A stretch of 42,398 nucleotides of DNA, taken from the NCBI GenBank assembly GCA_024399965.1, contig JAKSNJ010000013.1, forward strand, positions 1-42,398, given 5' to 3'. How positions within the stretch are numbered: position 1 is the first letter of the stretch; every line of letters starts with the position of its first letter. A program made the position numbers and the translations under genes. The notes under the pieces were generated by a model, which ran no database searches, was not told the origin of the DNA, and saw only the letters and a program-made list of their open reading frames with translations. Of this stretch, positions 17,901-26,175 are shown one piece after another. The DNA comes from Paludibacteraceae bacterium (lineage in GTDB: Bacteria > Bacteroidota > Bacteroidia > Bacteroidales > Paludibacteraceae).

Positions 17901-19882
17901 GAATAGGTCAATGTACCTGTCTCGTGGTCACCTACGTTGGAGACAGTAACGGTGATGGGCTTATTTACTTCGGTATTAGCCGGTGCAGAAATAGTTGCAT
18001 CTGGCCCGCAACCATAGACCGTGATGGTGGTAGTGGCTTTGTTTGAACCGCAACCGGCAGTGATGGTATAGGTAAACACATACGTACCCGGTTCAGTGGG
18101 AGTAAATGTAGCCGATGTATTGGAGAAAGTCTGCGTTTGGGCAGCACCGCCATTCTTAGAATAAGTCAAACTTGCATTCTCGCCTGAGGCAGGTTTGGCA
18201 ATTGTCAAAGTAGCACTCTCCCCCACTTTCATTACCTCCTTGTTCGACTTAATAGTGGCCTTCGTGCCACAGGGAGCAACAGTATAGGTTTTGGACAATG
18301 CATAATGACAAGCATCTGTCCATTTGTGGTCAATTATCCACTCCAATTTATATTTGCCCGCCTCATTAAAGGTAATGGTACTGGTGCGGTCTGCTAACCA
18401 AACAGTATCTTTTCCTCCGTCAATAGTATAGAAATACTTGTAATTCCAGTTTTCAGAAGGCAGAGCACTTGGAGTTGGCGTAATGGATTGACCTATATTG
18501 TATTTATCTTGCGTCCAAACTCCCCATTGTGGTGAGCCCCATCCACAGTGATAAACACGTACAGTAGTAGTGGCACTACGGTTACAACCGGGAGCTTTGC
18601 TATTGGTAATCTCATATTTGAAAGTATATTCACCTTCATTATAGATAGTAGCACTACCTTCCGGCCATGTATTGTTCCATGTACTTTCGCCTTTTTTCTG
18701 ATAAGTCACTTTACCCGTCTCAAAGTCGCCTAAACCGGTAGTGGTACAATTCACCGTCTGACTATAAGCAATGATATCCTTATCTGGCGTAATCGTCGGC
18801 TGAGGTCCGCAGGCATACACCACAATAGAGATAACTTTCGACTCACGATAGCAAGAAGCGTTATCCGGATTGGTAATCACATACTTGATATTATACGTAC
18901 CTGCCATATCGGGCGTAAAGGTCATGTTTGACGGCGAAGTCCCTGTAACCTGTGGTTTAGACCCTTCGGGCTGTAGCATAAAGACAAACTCACCCTTCTC
19001 TCCATCAGCAAAAGTGGCATTAGAGACAGCGATTTTGGTAGTCTCCCCTTCCCCTAAACCTGTCTTTTGTGCGCTAATCGTTGGCGTTGTACCGCAAGTC
19101 ACATTGCCGATTGTTATGCGCACGGGGTCAGTGTACATAAAGCACTCCGTACCATCTTGCATACTGATGGAATAGGTACCACCATCCTGCAAGGTTGCAT
19201 TATTGACTTGCAAGGTAGGTTTATTAAAGTCCCATGTTAAAGTATATTTGGTATGGTCGGTGGTATCAATCGGTTCGCCATTGTGGTACCATGTATATTG
19301 GTGGTCACCACCGTATGCATTAGTGTTAGCGGATAACGTGAACGTTTTACCCACATTGTATTTCTGATCTCCACTCGTCATTTTGAACGTAGTACCCACA
19401 AAGGTCATACACGGGTCACCTTGTCCCACTTGCACATCAAATATTCCTGATTCAATGGTGGAGCACCCGGGTTTGGTGATACGGCAGAAATAGTCGTACC
19501 AAGAATTGGGCTCATCGGTTGCAGGCAAACACTCATCTATAGTATTCGAACCCGGACCATTGTACGGAACAGCTTGACTTTTGCTCTGTCCGGATCTGGA
19601 GTCATAACGATACCATTGGATGTTAGCGTCTGTTAAATCACCAAAATTAGCATTTTTCCACTCCAGTCGCCAAGGTATAGCACCCACATTGTAAGACATA
19701 GATGAGTACATAATTCCGGGGAATGACGGACAACCCATTGTCATATTCTCACGCATGGGAGCTTGCAGCACACTGCCGGATAATTCATCTTCCGGTTGTG
19801 AAGCCACCAACCAAGAGCCACTTTCCGCCTGAGCGGATATACCAACAACTAATGCGCTAATGAGCGCCAAAACGTGTTTCAT
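14951..19882 (-). CDS. 1643-aa secreted protein with tandem Ig-like repeats and T9SS-like C-terminus
   Basis: A signal peptide (MKHVLALISALVVGISAQA) opens the protein. The N-terminal region is homologous to the 863-aa protein upstream in the operon, including CMTFVGTTF and YTWYHNGEPI. About ten Ig/PKD-like repeats of about 85 residues follow, each beginning with a CG dipeptide and holding one further Cys. Then comes a module starting VWSDPKNWWPSY that is shared closely with the 863-aa protein to the end. The end (KFIYNEVLYIRHGRHLYDACGRKLR, residues separated here for reference as KFIYNEVLYI then YDACGRKLR) is a short T9SS-like signal. Probably a cell-surface stalk or adhesin. The stop codon overlaps that of mtaB in TTAA. 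No enzymatic motif was seen. Confidence 0.85.
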   Translation of the reverse strand: MKHVLALISALVVGISAQAESGSWLVASQPEDELSGSVLQAPMRENMTMGCPSFPGIMYSSMSYNVGAIPWRLEWKNANFGDLTDANIQWYRYDSRSGQSKSQAVPYNGPGSNTIDECLPATDEPNSWYDYFCRITKPGCSTIESGIFDVQVGQGDPCMTFVGTTFKMTSGDQKYNVGKTFTLSANTNAYGGDHQYTWYHNGEPIDTTDHTKYTLTWDFNKPTLQVNNATLQDGGTYSISMQDGTECFMYTDPVRITIGNVTCGTTPTISAQKTGLGEGETTKIAVSNATFADGEKGEFVFMLQPEGSKPQVTGTSPSNMTFTPDMAGTYNIKYVITNPDNASCYRESKVISIVVYACGPQPTITPDKDIIAYSQTVNCTTTGLGDFETGKVTYQKKGESTWNNTWPEGSATIYNEGEYTFKYEITNSKAPGCNRSATTTVRVYHCGWGSPQWGVWTQDKYNIGQSITPTPSALPSENWNYKYFYTIDGGKDTVWLADRTSTITFNEAGKYKLEWIIDHKWTDACHYALSKTYTVAPCGTKATIKSNKEVMKVGESATLTIAKPASGENASLTYSKNGGAAQTQTFSNTSATFTPTEPGTYVFTYTITAGCGSNKATTTITVYGCGPDATISAPANTEVNKPITVTVSNVGDHETGTLTYSKDGGAAQTIVNPASWTPTVAGTYKLVWSVKHDKIDCARSAETTVDVYGCGVPADIQTDKATLKVDESATFTLSAVSSVETSKITYTKDGGSAVDFTGTTFTPTEAGVYVFTYTVSHTKITCETSDQVTVTVYGCGPDAAITTAKSVYNTTETVDIQVSDLGANESGTLTYSKDGGAPVTISVGTWTHSGLGTYVLTWKVSHLYIDCAREATKTIKVSDCGDPANIEASKTVLKLGESATLTLSEVTETGASGAVTMSKNGGTEMPFTGTTFTPTEVGEYTFKYVISNTVLGCETEDEVTIGVYDCGPDATLEVSQTGIKLGDAITITASTVGDHETGVLTYSLNGATPVTIPVGSWIAPSVGTYELVWTITHDKIDCQRSSTPVTVKVYDCGAPADIAADQTLISIEQSVNFTLSAVADGSTGSITYSKDGGASVPFTGTQFTPDSHGKYVFTYVVENAIVGCYSEDQVTIEVHKELVFDDNNGTHVWSDPKNWWPSYKRIPNYRDSAVVRQPCQVDITDAQTGDLNFDVTSGKPLTVLPTGALTINNRLINYKPGDIFVRADATGNGALVLSEQNIDIPATVEFYGRSKDISILQTVWQYMGYPLQDKPQIAQAYPKAAMYEWTNTPNRKLGGNWQRVDSLSGTMTPFSGYCMTEDKEQVYTFSGLLNNPVLTTLEVPYNDQGRYAGFAFMANSWVAPIDIARLDVADFGAADATVYIMNTGTYFEAMEQQKNQSRTGMASARGQYNTIPVHAASYLAGSLSTIPPMQGFFVYTNQATQLKLDYQKSVFDAVGHRSTVTPTRAPARRLEASAEVVPSVYRFRVSGFGAEDEVYVLTNETFTRGFDNGWDGRKAHSEQSNVQMAVLSTDGELAVAAVPELEELNMDFNGGNHKTYTLTIDCDEQTELSDLYLWNMSKNTYTPMANGAQCQFKCTAEPEHFRIVRQGEQVEDSEPTVDKFIYNEVLYIRHGRHLYDACGRKLR
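16478..18010 (-). repeat. six best-conserved Ig-like repeats with A/B alternation
   Basis: Six consecutive units of 84-86 residues. Type A units start CGPDA and carry an IDCxR motif (repeats 1, 3, 5). Type B units start CG with a PA[DN]I segment and carry a CETxDxVT-like motif (repeats 2, 4, 6). The duplication unit therefore looks like a two-domain block of about 510 bp. Four more diverged units lie upstream in the protein. Confidence 0.8.
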
Positions 19883-19892
19883 GGTATGTAAA

Positions 19893-22484
19893 TTAATTAA
19901 GTTCTACCTTTTGACCTTGGGCATTAATCATTGTAGCACCTTTACGGATATATAAAATGCCCTTCAGCATAATCTTTTCGGGGGAGACGGATTCAGACGT
20001 AAACTGAGAACGAACGATTTGGAAACGGTCTGCACTCTTGTCTGCAGCAAATTGATACTGCATACCGTTCATCAACGGTGTATAAGTATCCTTTTTCGTA
20101 TCCCATATATACAAGCCCTGCTCCACATTGGCATCGTCGCAATGAACGGTGAGCGTGTAGTATTTATCCTGACCACCCTCAAAGTTCAGCACCAATCCTT
20201 CCACTTGTGGCACAGCGGCTACAGATAAGTCGCCATTATCCGAACGAACGGCAAAATGGATAGCCGAGCGGTCAGACTTAAACTGATAACCATCCCAACC
20301 ATTATCAAACTGCTGACTGAAATCAGAGTGTGCTAAAATATACACATTATCCTCTGCACCAAAGCCGGCCACATGCAAACCATACACTTGCGGTTCGTCC
20401 TTTGCTGCCAACCGGCGAGCAGGAGCACGTGTCGGTTCGGGAGTAGCATTGCCTGCAAACACGGCCTTAGCGTAATCCAATGTCAGCGTCGTTGCTTCTG
20501 TGCTGTGTACAAAGAATCCCTGCATAGAAGGAATCTCCGTCAACGCACCTGCCACATACGAGGCAGCGTGTACGGGAATAGCATTGTACTGACCGCGCGC
20601 GAGTGCCGTTCCTTCTTCCGACATAGACGGCTGTTGCTTGATTGCTTCGGCATACGTACCTGTATTCATGATATATACAGTAGCATCAGCAGCACCAAAA
20701 TCAGTTGCTTCCAAAGCAGCAATCTGAATAGGTGCCACCCATGAATTGGCGACAAAAGCGAAATTGGGATATTGACCTTGGTCATTGTTAGGAATGGTCA
20801 ACATTTGCGTTGCAGGGTTATTCAGTAAGCCCGAGAATGTATAAGTTTGCTCATTTTCTTCGGTCATGCAATAGCCACTAAAGGGCAGTACCGTACCGGA
20901 TAAGGAATCAACACGTTGCCAATTACCACCCTCTTGGGGGTTAGGTGTATTGGTCCATGCATACAATTTGGCAGCTGGATAAGCATCTTTTATCAGCGGA
21001 TTATCTTGCATAGGATAGCCCATATACTGCCAAACAGGCATACTGGTCTTCATATCTTTGGACTTGGCATAGAACTGCACAGCGGCAGGAACATTGGTAT
21101 TGCCCTCTGCCAGCAGCAACGCACCGTTACCTGTTGCAGCCGATTGAATAACAATATCTCCCGTTTGAGGATTGGTTAGTTTTCCAAACACTTTCAGCGC
21201 ACCTTGTGGCAAGACGGTAATATCTGCACCCTCTGCAACTTCAAACGTCAAGTTCTTGACTTGCGCGGTCGTTATATCTACTTGGCAGGGCTTACGAATC
21301 ACAGCGCTGTCGGTTGCAGTTGGAATGCGGTCATACGTAGGCCACCAGTTTTGGGCATCGGACCAAACATCTGTGGTGTGGTTGTTATCAAAGACAAGGT
21401 AGCCGTATGATTCAATTACCGGTTTGATAGAATCCGCACAAGCACGATAATGCGTACCAAAAGCACCGGTAGAAGCCACTACACGTATTGTGCCGGCCGG
21501 AGCGTTTGAGTCAATCGTTATTTGGGCAGTTACGGTGTGTCCTACCGTGTCCGGCTTACCCACAGTAACGCCTGCTGCCTCGATGAGCAGCCCCGGTATG
21601 GGGGCCTCGTCCTCAGTAGTGATACTGATGGTGTGGGTTTCGCCACCATGCATCGGTTTGGTCAAATCACTTTCACCATCTATTTTCCATTGGAAATTGG
21701 GGCACTTGGTAACGGGAGTAATATACATATTTTTTGTAGTGGACCCCACAAAACACGTATCTCCATTGCTGTTAATACCGTCCCACACCTGTACTTGCCA
21801 TGTGCCCTGATCATCTACCTCACAAGCAGGAATAGTCAGATACGAGGTATTATAATCATCTTCATAATCAACTATACTGCGTACATTGGTCGGAATACCG
21901 GCAGGATATACTCCCGGGGTTAACTCTTGAACCTGATATTCCGGTGCCCCAACACGAACACCGTTGTGATACCATATATAGTGGTGGTGTCCACCATCAG
22001 CATTAAACGTAGCTTTTAAGGTTATCTTATTTCCTTCCGTATAGGTGCTTACGTTTTGTAGATTCAATGACTTACCGCTACAGGTCATACAGTCTCCGTC
22101 TGTAGCCACATACACATCAAAGGGATTGGATGTAATTCCCTCCGGACAATTAGGAGTTTTGACAACACAAACATAGTTTAAGTGAGTATTACGCATTGTA
22201 TTATCTGTAGCAGCATGGCAATTACTTACCGTATTGCTACCTTTGCAAAGCGTACGTACGGTATCTTTGATACTTCCTCCGTCATAGTTGTAAACATACC
22301 ACCGAATATCAGCTCCGGTCGTATCCCCAAAGATTGACAAGTTAAATTCCCATGAATCGGCATTCAAGTTATAACCTGTACTCATTCCCCATGTAGGATA
22401 GTCACCAAACCAAGGACAATCATCTGCCGAAATAGTCAATGCTGTGCCAATCACAGCTACAAGAAGTAAAAAATAGTGTTTCAT
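19893..22484 (-). CDS. 863-aa secreted paralogue of the Ig-repeat protein
   Basis: Signal peptide MKHYFLLLVAVIGTALTISA. The N-terminal Cys-rich part (DCMTCSGKS, HYIWYHNGVRV) and the whole C-terminal half from VWSDAQNWWPTYDRIP onward align with the 1643-aa protein encoded 10 bp downstream; shared blocks include VWQYMGYP, NWQRVDSLSG, FSGYCMTEE and FGAADATVYIMNTGTY. The Ig array is missing. The C-terminus (KIMLKGILYIRKG then NAQGQKVELN) matches the short T9SS-like signal. The pair is an operon from a promoter at 22521-22551. Likely surface-attached; ligand unknown. An Arg-rich APARRLAA linker is present in both paralogues. Confidence 0.85.
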   Translation of the reverse strand: MKHYFLLLVAVIGTALTISADDCPWFGDYPTWGMSTGYNLNADSWEFNLSIFGDTTGADIRWYVYNYDGGSIKDTVRTLCKGSNTVSNCHAATDNTMRNTHLNYVCVVKTPNCPEGITSNPFDVYVATDGDCMTCSGKSLNLQNVSTYTEGNKITLKATFNADGGHHHYIWYHNGVRVGAPEYQVQELTPGVYPAGIPTNVRSIVDYEDDYNTSYLTIPACEVDDQGTWQVQVWDGINSNGDTCFVGSTTKNMYITPVTKCPNFQWKIDGESDLTKPMHGGETHTISITTEDEAPIPGLLIEAAGVTVGKPDTVGHTVTAQITIDSNAPAGTIRVVASTGAFGTHYRACADSIKPVIESYGYLVFDNNHTTDVWSDAQNWWPTYDRIPTATDSAVIRKPCQVDITTAQVKNLTFEVAEGADITVLPQGALKVFGKLTNPQTGDIVIQSAATGNGALLLAEGNTNVPAAVQFYAKSKDMKTSMPVWQYMGYPMQDNPLIKDAYPAAKLYAWTNTPNPQEGGNWQRVDSLSGTVLPFSGYCMTEENEQTYTFSGLLNNPATQMLTIPNNDQGQYPNFAFVANSWVAPIQIAALEATDFGAADATVYIMNTGTYAEAIKQQPSMSEEGTALARGQYNAIPVHAASYVAGALTEIPSMQGFFVHSTEATTLTLDYAKAVFAGNATPEPTRAPARRLAAKDEPQVYGLHVAGFGAEDNVYILAHSDFSQQFDNGWDGYQFKSDRSAIHFAVRSDNGDLSVAAVPQVEGLVLNFEGGQDKYYTLTVHCDDANVEQGLYIWDTKKDTYTPLMNGMQYQFAADKSADRFQIVRSQFTSESVSPEKIMLKGILYIRKGATMINAQGQKVELN

Positions 22485-22520
22485 AGATATTGAGATAATT
22501 ATTTATTCATAAAAACGCTG

Positions 22521-22551
22521 CAAAGATACAAAAATTTTTGCATATATGCAA
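22521..22551 (-). promoter_or_regulatory. promoter of the 863/1643-aa operon with palindromic -33 region
   Basis: On the minus strand TATCTTTG (22528 to 22521) is the -7 element and TTG (22551-22549) the -33 element, with a 20-nt gap. A perfect 14-bp palindrome, TTGCATATATGCAA, covers 22538-22551 and includes the -33 element, so a dimeric regulator could act there. Confidence 0.78.
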
Positions 22552-22592
22552 GTAAAAATTTAAAATACGCATATTTTATTACATTTCATTCT

Positions 22593-22702
22593 CTGAATAT
22601 CGTCTGAATATCGTTTTTCGCGCCAATCTTGCACCAACTATTTCCCGTACTATTCCCGTACTATTGCTGTACAATTCCTGTACTATTCCTTTACTATTGA
22701 GC
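22593..22702. repeat. degenerate 11-bp-period tandem array
   Basis: Ten units in strict 11-bp register. Two identical CTGAATATCGT units begin it, two spacer units follow, then six units of the type TACTATTCCCG. Read on the minus strand these are AATAGTACGGG-like, close to the AGTAGAACGGG units of the array after nth, so the two arrays look like one family in opposite orientation. Confidence 0.8.
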
Positions 22703-22773
22703 ATAGATTATTGAACGGTACTGGTAAAATAAACGGCCGTCACGGTCAAAGTTACATAAAAATTACAAAAAAA

Positions 22774-22805
22774 TTTGCAAATATCAAAAAAAAAGTGTAA
22801 CTTTG
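22774..22805 (+). promoter_or_regulatory. promoter of the OmpA-protein operon
   Basis: TTTG at 22774-22777, a 20-nt gap, then TAACTTTG at 22798-22805. The expected start near 22812 lies 12-13 nt before ATG 22825, which supports that ATG over the upstream in-frame TTG at 22816. Confidence 0.8.
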
Positions 22806-22824
22806 CGGCCGAAATTTGAGAATC

Positions 22825-24678
22825 ATGAAGCACAATTTACATTTTTCTACCATCAGCAAAGCGTTTAGCGTCATCACGTTGATTGCTGCTACGCTCCTTT
22901 TAATGCCTATTTCTGCTTCGGCAGCAAAAAGTCAAACCAAGCGTTTTACAAAACAATACAAAGGCGACCGTTTGGAAGTAGTTCTGAAAGATTTATGCAA
23001 GCATAACGGGCTCAAATTAGTGGTGCTTGACACCGACATTGATTTGAGCAAGCCCATTACGGCCAATTTCAAGGACGCTGCCACTTCAGTTGTACTGAAG
23101 AAGACTTTGGACAGCGATTGTCAGGGCAAGATTAAGAAGGGCACGCTATTTATTTCCCACAAGCCAGCTCCTCCCGTTACTTATACAATAGCCGGCACCA
23201 CACCCACACAGGTGGTGGATAATGACTCCATTAACCAACAAACATTTGTGGACACGGTGGTTACCATTACATGCACCTCAAAGACGGTACAAAAAGCAGT
23301 GGCACCGCAGCCAAAGAAAGTAGAGGAAGATACTGTACCTCGTGCCGTCCGCAAGGAACATAACATTCAAGTTCTGTTAGGCGCCGGATACAGTTCGTTG
23401 GGGTACAATTTGGGAGATGCAGGTAAACAAGTAGGAGGATTCGGCGGTAATGCACAATTCCGTTACCTCTACTATTTCACCGATAACTGGGGCATTGGTT
23501 TAGGCGTAGGTTTTTCCAATTATGGAAGCAAAGGAACTCTCAATACCGATATTTTGTTCTACAATCCAAGCGCTGACATCATAAATGACCAAACAGATAG
23601 CGAAGGTGAGGGTTATGGACATTTGGTTCGTACACACGATTGGAAAGAAAGTCAACAAGCATATATGGTAGATGTGCCTATTATGGTGCAATGCACGTAT
23701 CCTTTGAAAAACGTGACCATGAAGAACGGCCCTCTCAAAGTATATGCTGACTTAGGTGCCAATTTGGGTTTCTGCGTTGCTGCTAATCGTCAGTTGAAGA
23801 GTGGTAGCATTGAGCATATCGGTTGGTATAAACCGTGGCATTTGGAATTGCAACAAATTACCGGTCATGATTTCTACACCGAGCAAGCCGAAGTATTGGG
23901 TACAGATAAGCAACAACTCAAGTTCAAAATGCCGGCAGTGGGACTGATGGCAGATTTCGGTTTTGCTATGCCCTTGCGCAAGGATTTGGATTTGATGTTA
24001 GGCGTTTATGCCAACTACACCGTTAATAATATATGCGCGAGCGAGCACTCGTTAGGTTGGCAACAGGATACCTACTCCGGCGAATTGGCATATCGTAATC
24101 ACACGTTCATGGAACCCTATCAAGGTGTGATAGGTTCGCAATTCGCAGAAAAAGTTCACCCATGGCAGGTGGGCGTACGCGTAGGCATCAACTTCAATAT
24201 GGTTAAGAAAGAAAAACCGGTCGCTCCTGAATACGAGCGCATTACGACGTGCGATACCACCTATGCAATGCAACCACGTGTAGAGACCATGGTTAAACCC
24301 AAACCGGTGGTTGTGGTAGAAAAGATTAAGCGCGTTTTGGAAAAATCTGTTATCTGGTTTGACTTAAATTCGACAGAACCCAAGTTACAACCTGCTGACA
24401 TTTTGGATAAAGTGGCTGAAATCATGAAGGAGAATCCTGAACAGAAGATTATGATTACCGGTCACGCAAGTAAGGAAGGTAATAAGGAGCTCAACCAACG
24501 TCTGTCTGAGGGTCGTGCACAAGCCATTGTGGATCGTTTGATTGAGTTGGGTGTTAATCCTGACCAAATGCAAAGCCAAGGTTTGGGTGTAGATGTTGAC
24601 TACGTAGAAGGAACACACGACATATCGCTTGACCGTCGTGCTGAGATAACGCCTATTCTGAATAAAACGGAAGAATAA
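22825..24678 (+). CDS. outer-membrane beta-barrel protein with STN-like and OmpA C-terminal domains
   Basis: A 617-residue envelope protein. A signal peptide ends near SASAA. Residues about 40-100 (GDRLEVVLKDLCKHNGLKL onward) resemble the STN domain found before secretins and TonB receptors. A beta-barrel follows (LGAGYSSLGYNLG through VGVRVGINFNM). The last 115 residues are an OmpA-like peptidoglycan-binding domain (VIWFDLNSTEPKLQ, GHASKEGNKELNQRLSEGRA). The Asp usually seen in the GHxD position is Ser here, while the LSxxRA Arg is kept. The barrel is paralogous to the 308-aa protein two genes on. It may anchor surface proteins or assemblies to the cell wall; partners are unknown. Confidence 0.85.
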   Translation: MKHNLHFSTISKAFSVITLIAATLLLMPISASAAKSQTKRFTKQYKGDRLEVVLKDLCKHNGLKLVVLDTDIDLSKPITANFKDAATSVVLKKTLDSDCQGKIKKGTLFISHKPAPPVTYTIAGTTPTQVVDNDSINQQTFVDTVVTITCTSKTVQKAVAPQPKKVEEDTVPRAVRKEHNIQVLLGAGYSSLGYNLGDAGKQVGGFGGNAQFRYLYYFTDNWGIGLGVGFSNYGSKGTLNTDILFYNPSADIINDQTDSEGEGYGHLVRTHDWKESQQAYMVDVPIMVQCTYPLKNVTMKNGPLKVYADLGANLGFCVAANRQLKSGSIEHIGWYKPWHLELQQITGHDFYTEQAEVLGTDKQQLKFKMPAVGLMADFGFAMPLRKDLDLMLGVYANYTVNNICASEHSLGWQQDTYSGELAYRNHTFMEPYQGVIGSQFAEKVHPWQVGVRVGINFNMVKKEKPVAPEYERITTCDTTYAMQPRVETMVKPKPVVVVEKIKRVLEKSVIWFDLNSTEPKLQPADILDKVAEIMKENPEQKIMITGHASKEGNKELNQRLSEGRAQAIVDRLIELGVNPDQMQSQGLGVDVDYVEGTHDISLDRRAEITPILNKTEE

Positions 24679-24703
24679 TACGAACTTATAGAACTATACA
24701 GAT

Positions 24704-25216
24704 ATGAAAAATGCATTTTTTCCTTTGATGATTATCACGCTTTTGAGCGGAGTAGCACATGCTGCAACTACAGAAACAGCTCCACCGCCACCAAAGCCCG
24801 AGTGCCACGACATCATTTACCGTAAATGGAATGACCTTCTGTTTGTTGATAATGGTAATAACGAATATGTTTCATACCAGTGGTACCAAGACGGCACCAT
24901 TATGGCAGGTGAGACCAAACAGTATATCTACACAGAAGGTGTCGTGCTGAATGGGAATGGGCACACGTACTATGTGATTGCCACACGTGCCAATGGAACG
25001 CAAGTGATGTCGTGCGACAATTTCTTTGAGGACTTCCCTAAAAGCGTGGACGATAATCCCGGCACAGTTCGCAAAGCTGCTTTATACACGCCTACGGGAC
25101 GCAAGATGGGAGAATGGTCCTATATGCCCACTGACCCACAAGTTGCTCCGGGATGCTATATTTGGCAGATTACCAATACGATGGGGCAAGTTCGCACACA
25201 ACGAGTAGTTTATTAA
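24704..25216 (+). CDS. small secreted protein with T9SS-like C-terminal region
   Basis: A 170-residue protein with signal peptide MKNAFFPLMIITLLSGVAHA. A short Pro-rich linker (APPPPKPE) leads to an Ig/PKD-like segment (YVSYQWYQDGTIMAGE). The C-terminus (VRKAALYTPTGRKMGEW, then APGCYIWQITNTMGQVR and VVY) resembles a short type A sorting domain. It sits 25 bp after the OmpA protein gene and 25 bp before the second barrel gene, so all three are probably one transcript. Its product is a plausible ligand or cargo of the neighbouring barrels, but that is inference from position only. Confidence 0.72.
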   Translation: MKNAFFPLMIITLLSGVAHAATTETAPPPPKPECHDIIYRKWNDLLFVDNGNNEYVSYQWYQDGTIMAGETKQYIYTEGVVLNGNGHTYYVIATRANGTQVMSCDNFFEDFPKSVDDNPGTVRKAALYTPTGRKMGEWSYMPTDPQVAPGCYIWQITNTMGQVRTQRVVY

Positions 25217-25241
25217 TCGCTATTGACAAAGTTGTACCATC

Positions 25242-26168
25242 ATGAGAAGATGGATTGTAATAGGAATCATCAGTTGCGTAGCCATCACGGCCTCTGCCCG
25301 ACTGACCTCGATGATTGAGGTCTCTGTAGGTGGTGGTTGGAGTTCATTAGGTTATCAACTGAATACGGAAGCTCAGCCCTTCCTAACGGCCAAACAAGCG
25401 GGTTCGTATGGTCTGACAGCTCATATAGGATACGGACTGATGTTTACCCCACATATCGGTCTCGGTGTAGGAGCCGACATAGCGCGCTATGGTGCTGATG
25501 TGAAATTAGGCGACCAAGCACAGTGGTTAGGTGTTACGGATACTGATGGCGAGTTGTATGACCATATTACGGAAGTTCGTTCTTGGAAAGACCAACAGCA
25601 ACTTTATATGGTTGAAATCCCGTTGGCAGTCTATTTTCGCGCACCTGCTTCCGGCAGCAAATTCTATTTCTCAGGAGAAGTAGGCGCCAAGGTAGGTATC
25701 CCTGTATTGAGTGATGCCAAGTACAAAGGTGAACTGAGCCATCAAGCAGGATATGAACCATGGCAACTGAACCTACAACAAGTGGGTGGTCACGGTTTTT
25801 ACGATAGCACAATGGACGGCAAGTATGATTTGTCGGCTAAGACATCGTTTGCCGTCTTTGCCAAAGTCGGTTTTGAAACGCCCTTAGACGAGAAAGAAAA
25901 AGTATGGTTCTATGGTCATCTGTGCGGCACCTACTATGTAGCACCGGCTTTGTCTCTAACTGACACCCCTACTCCATTGGGATTCCACAACGATAGTGAC
26001 AATCCGGTAATGCAAGAGACTCATGCTTTTATGGCAGACTATACTGGCATTCTCAGCACCGATATGATAAAAGGTAAACCCACACCAATCAGTGTGGGCG
26101 TAGAATTAGGTGTTCGGTTTAAGATTCCGCACAAGCAAACATTTGGTTGCCACTGCGACCGCAACTAA
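25242..26168 (+). CDS. outer-membrane beta-barrel protein, paralogue of the OmpA protein barrel
   Basis: A 308-residue protein with a signal-like N-terminus (MRRWIVIGIISCVAITASA). Several segments match the barrel of the OmpA protein in order: GGGWSSLGYQL against GAGYSSLGYNL, WKDQQQLYMVEIP against WKESQQAYMVDVP, and YEPWQLNLQQVGGHGFY against YKPWHLELQQITGHDFY. It lacks the STN-like and OmpA domains. The end is FGCHCDRN. The gene converges on the HPr-kinase-like gene with a 7-bp gap. Confidence 0.8.
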   Translation: MRRWIVIGIISCVAITASARLTSMIEVSVGGGWSSLGYQLNTEAQPFLTAKQAGSYGLTAHIGYGLMFTPHIGLGVGADIARYGADVKLGDQAQWLGVTDTDGELYDHITEVRSWKDQQQLYMVEIPLAVYFRAPASGSKFYFSGEVGAKVGIPVLSDAKYKGELSHQAGYEPWQLNLQQVGGHGFYDSTMDGKYDLSAKTSFAVFAKVGFETPLDEKEKVWFYGHLCGTYYVAPALSLTDTPTPLGFHNDSDNPVMQETHAFMADYTGILSTDMIKGKPTPISVGVELGVRFKIPHKQTFGCHCDRN

Positions 26169-26175
26169 GCAGTTA

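Larger units (their letters stand above)
22485..22824. other. 340-bp divergent intergenic region
   Basis: The only stretch over 300 bp without a gene. It holds a minus-strand promoter for the 863/1643 operon, a 14-bp palindrome, an 11-bp-period array and a plus-strand promoter for the OmpA operon. No small ORF or RNA gene was recognised in it. Confidence 0.8.

Noticed and set aside
22593-22702. Possible CRISPR array
   Set aside because: Units are 11 bp, degenerate and contiguous, without spacers; no cas genes.
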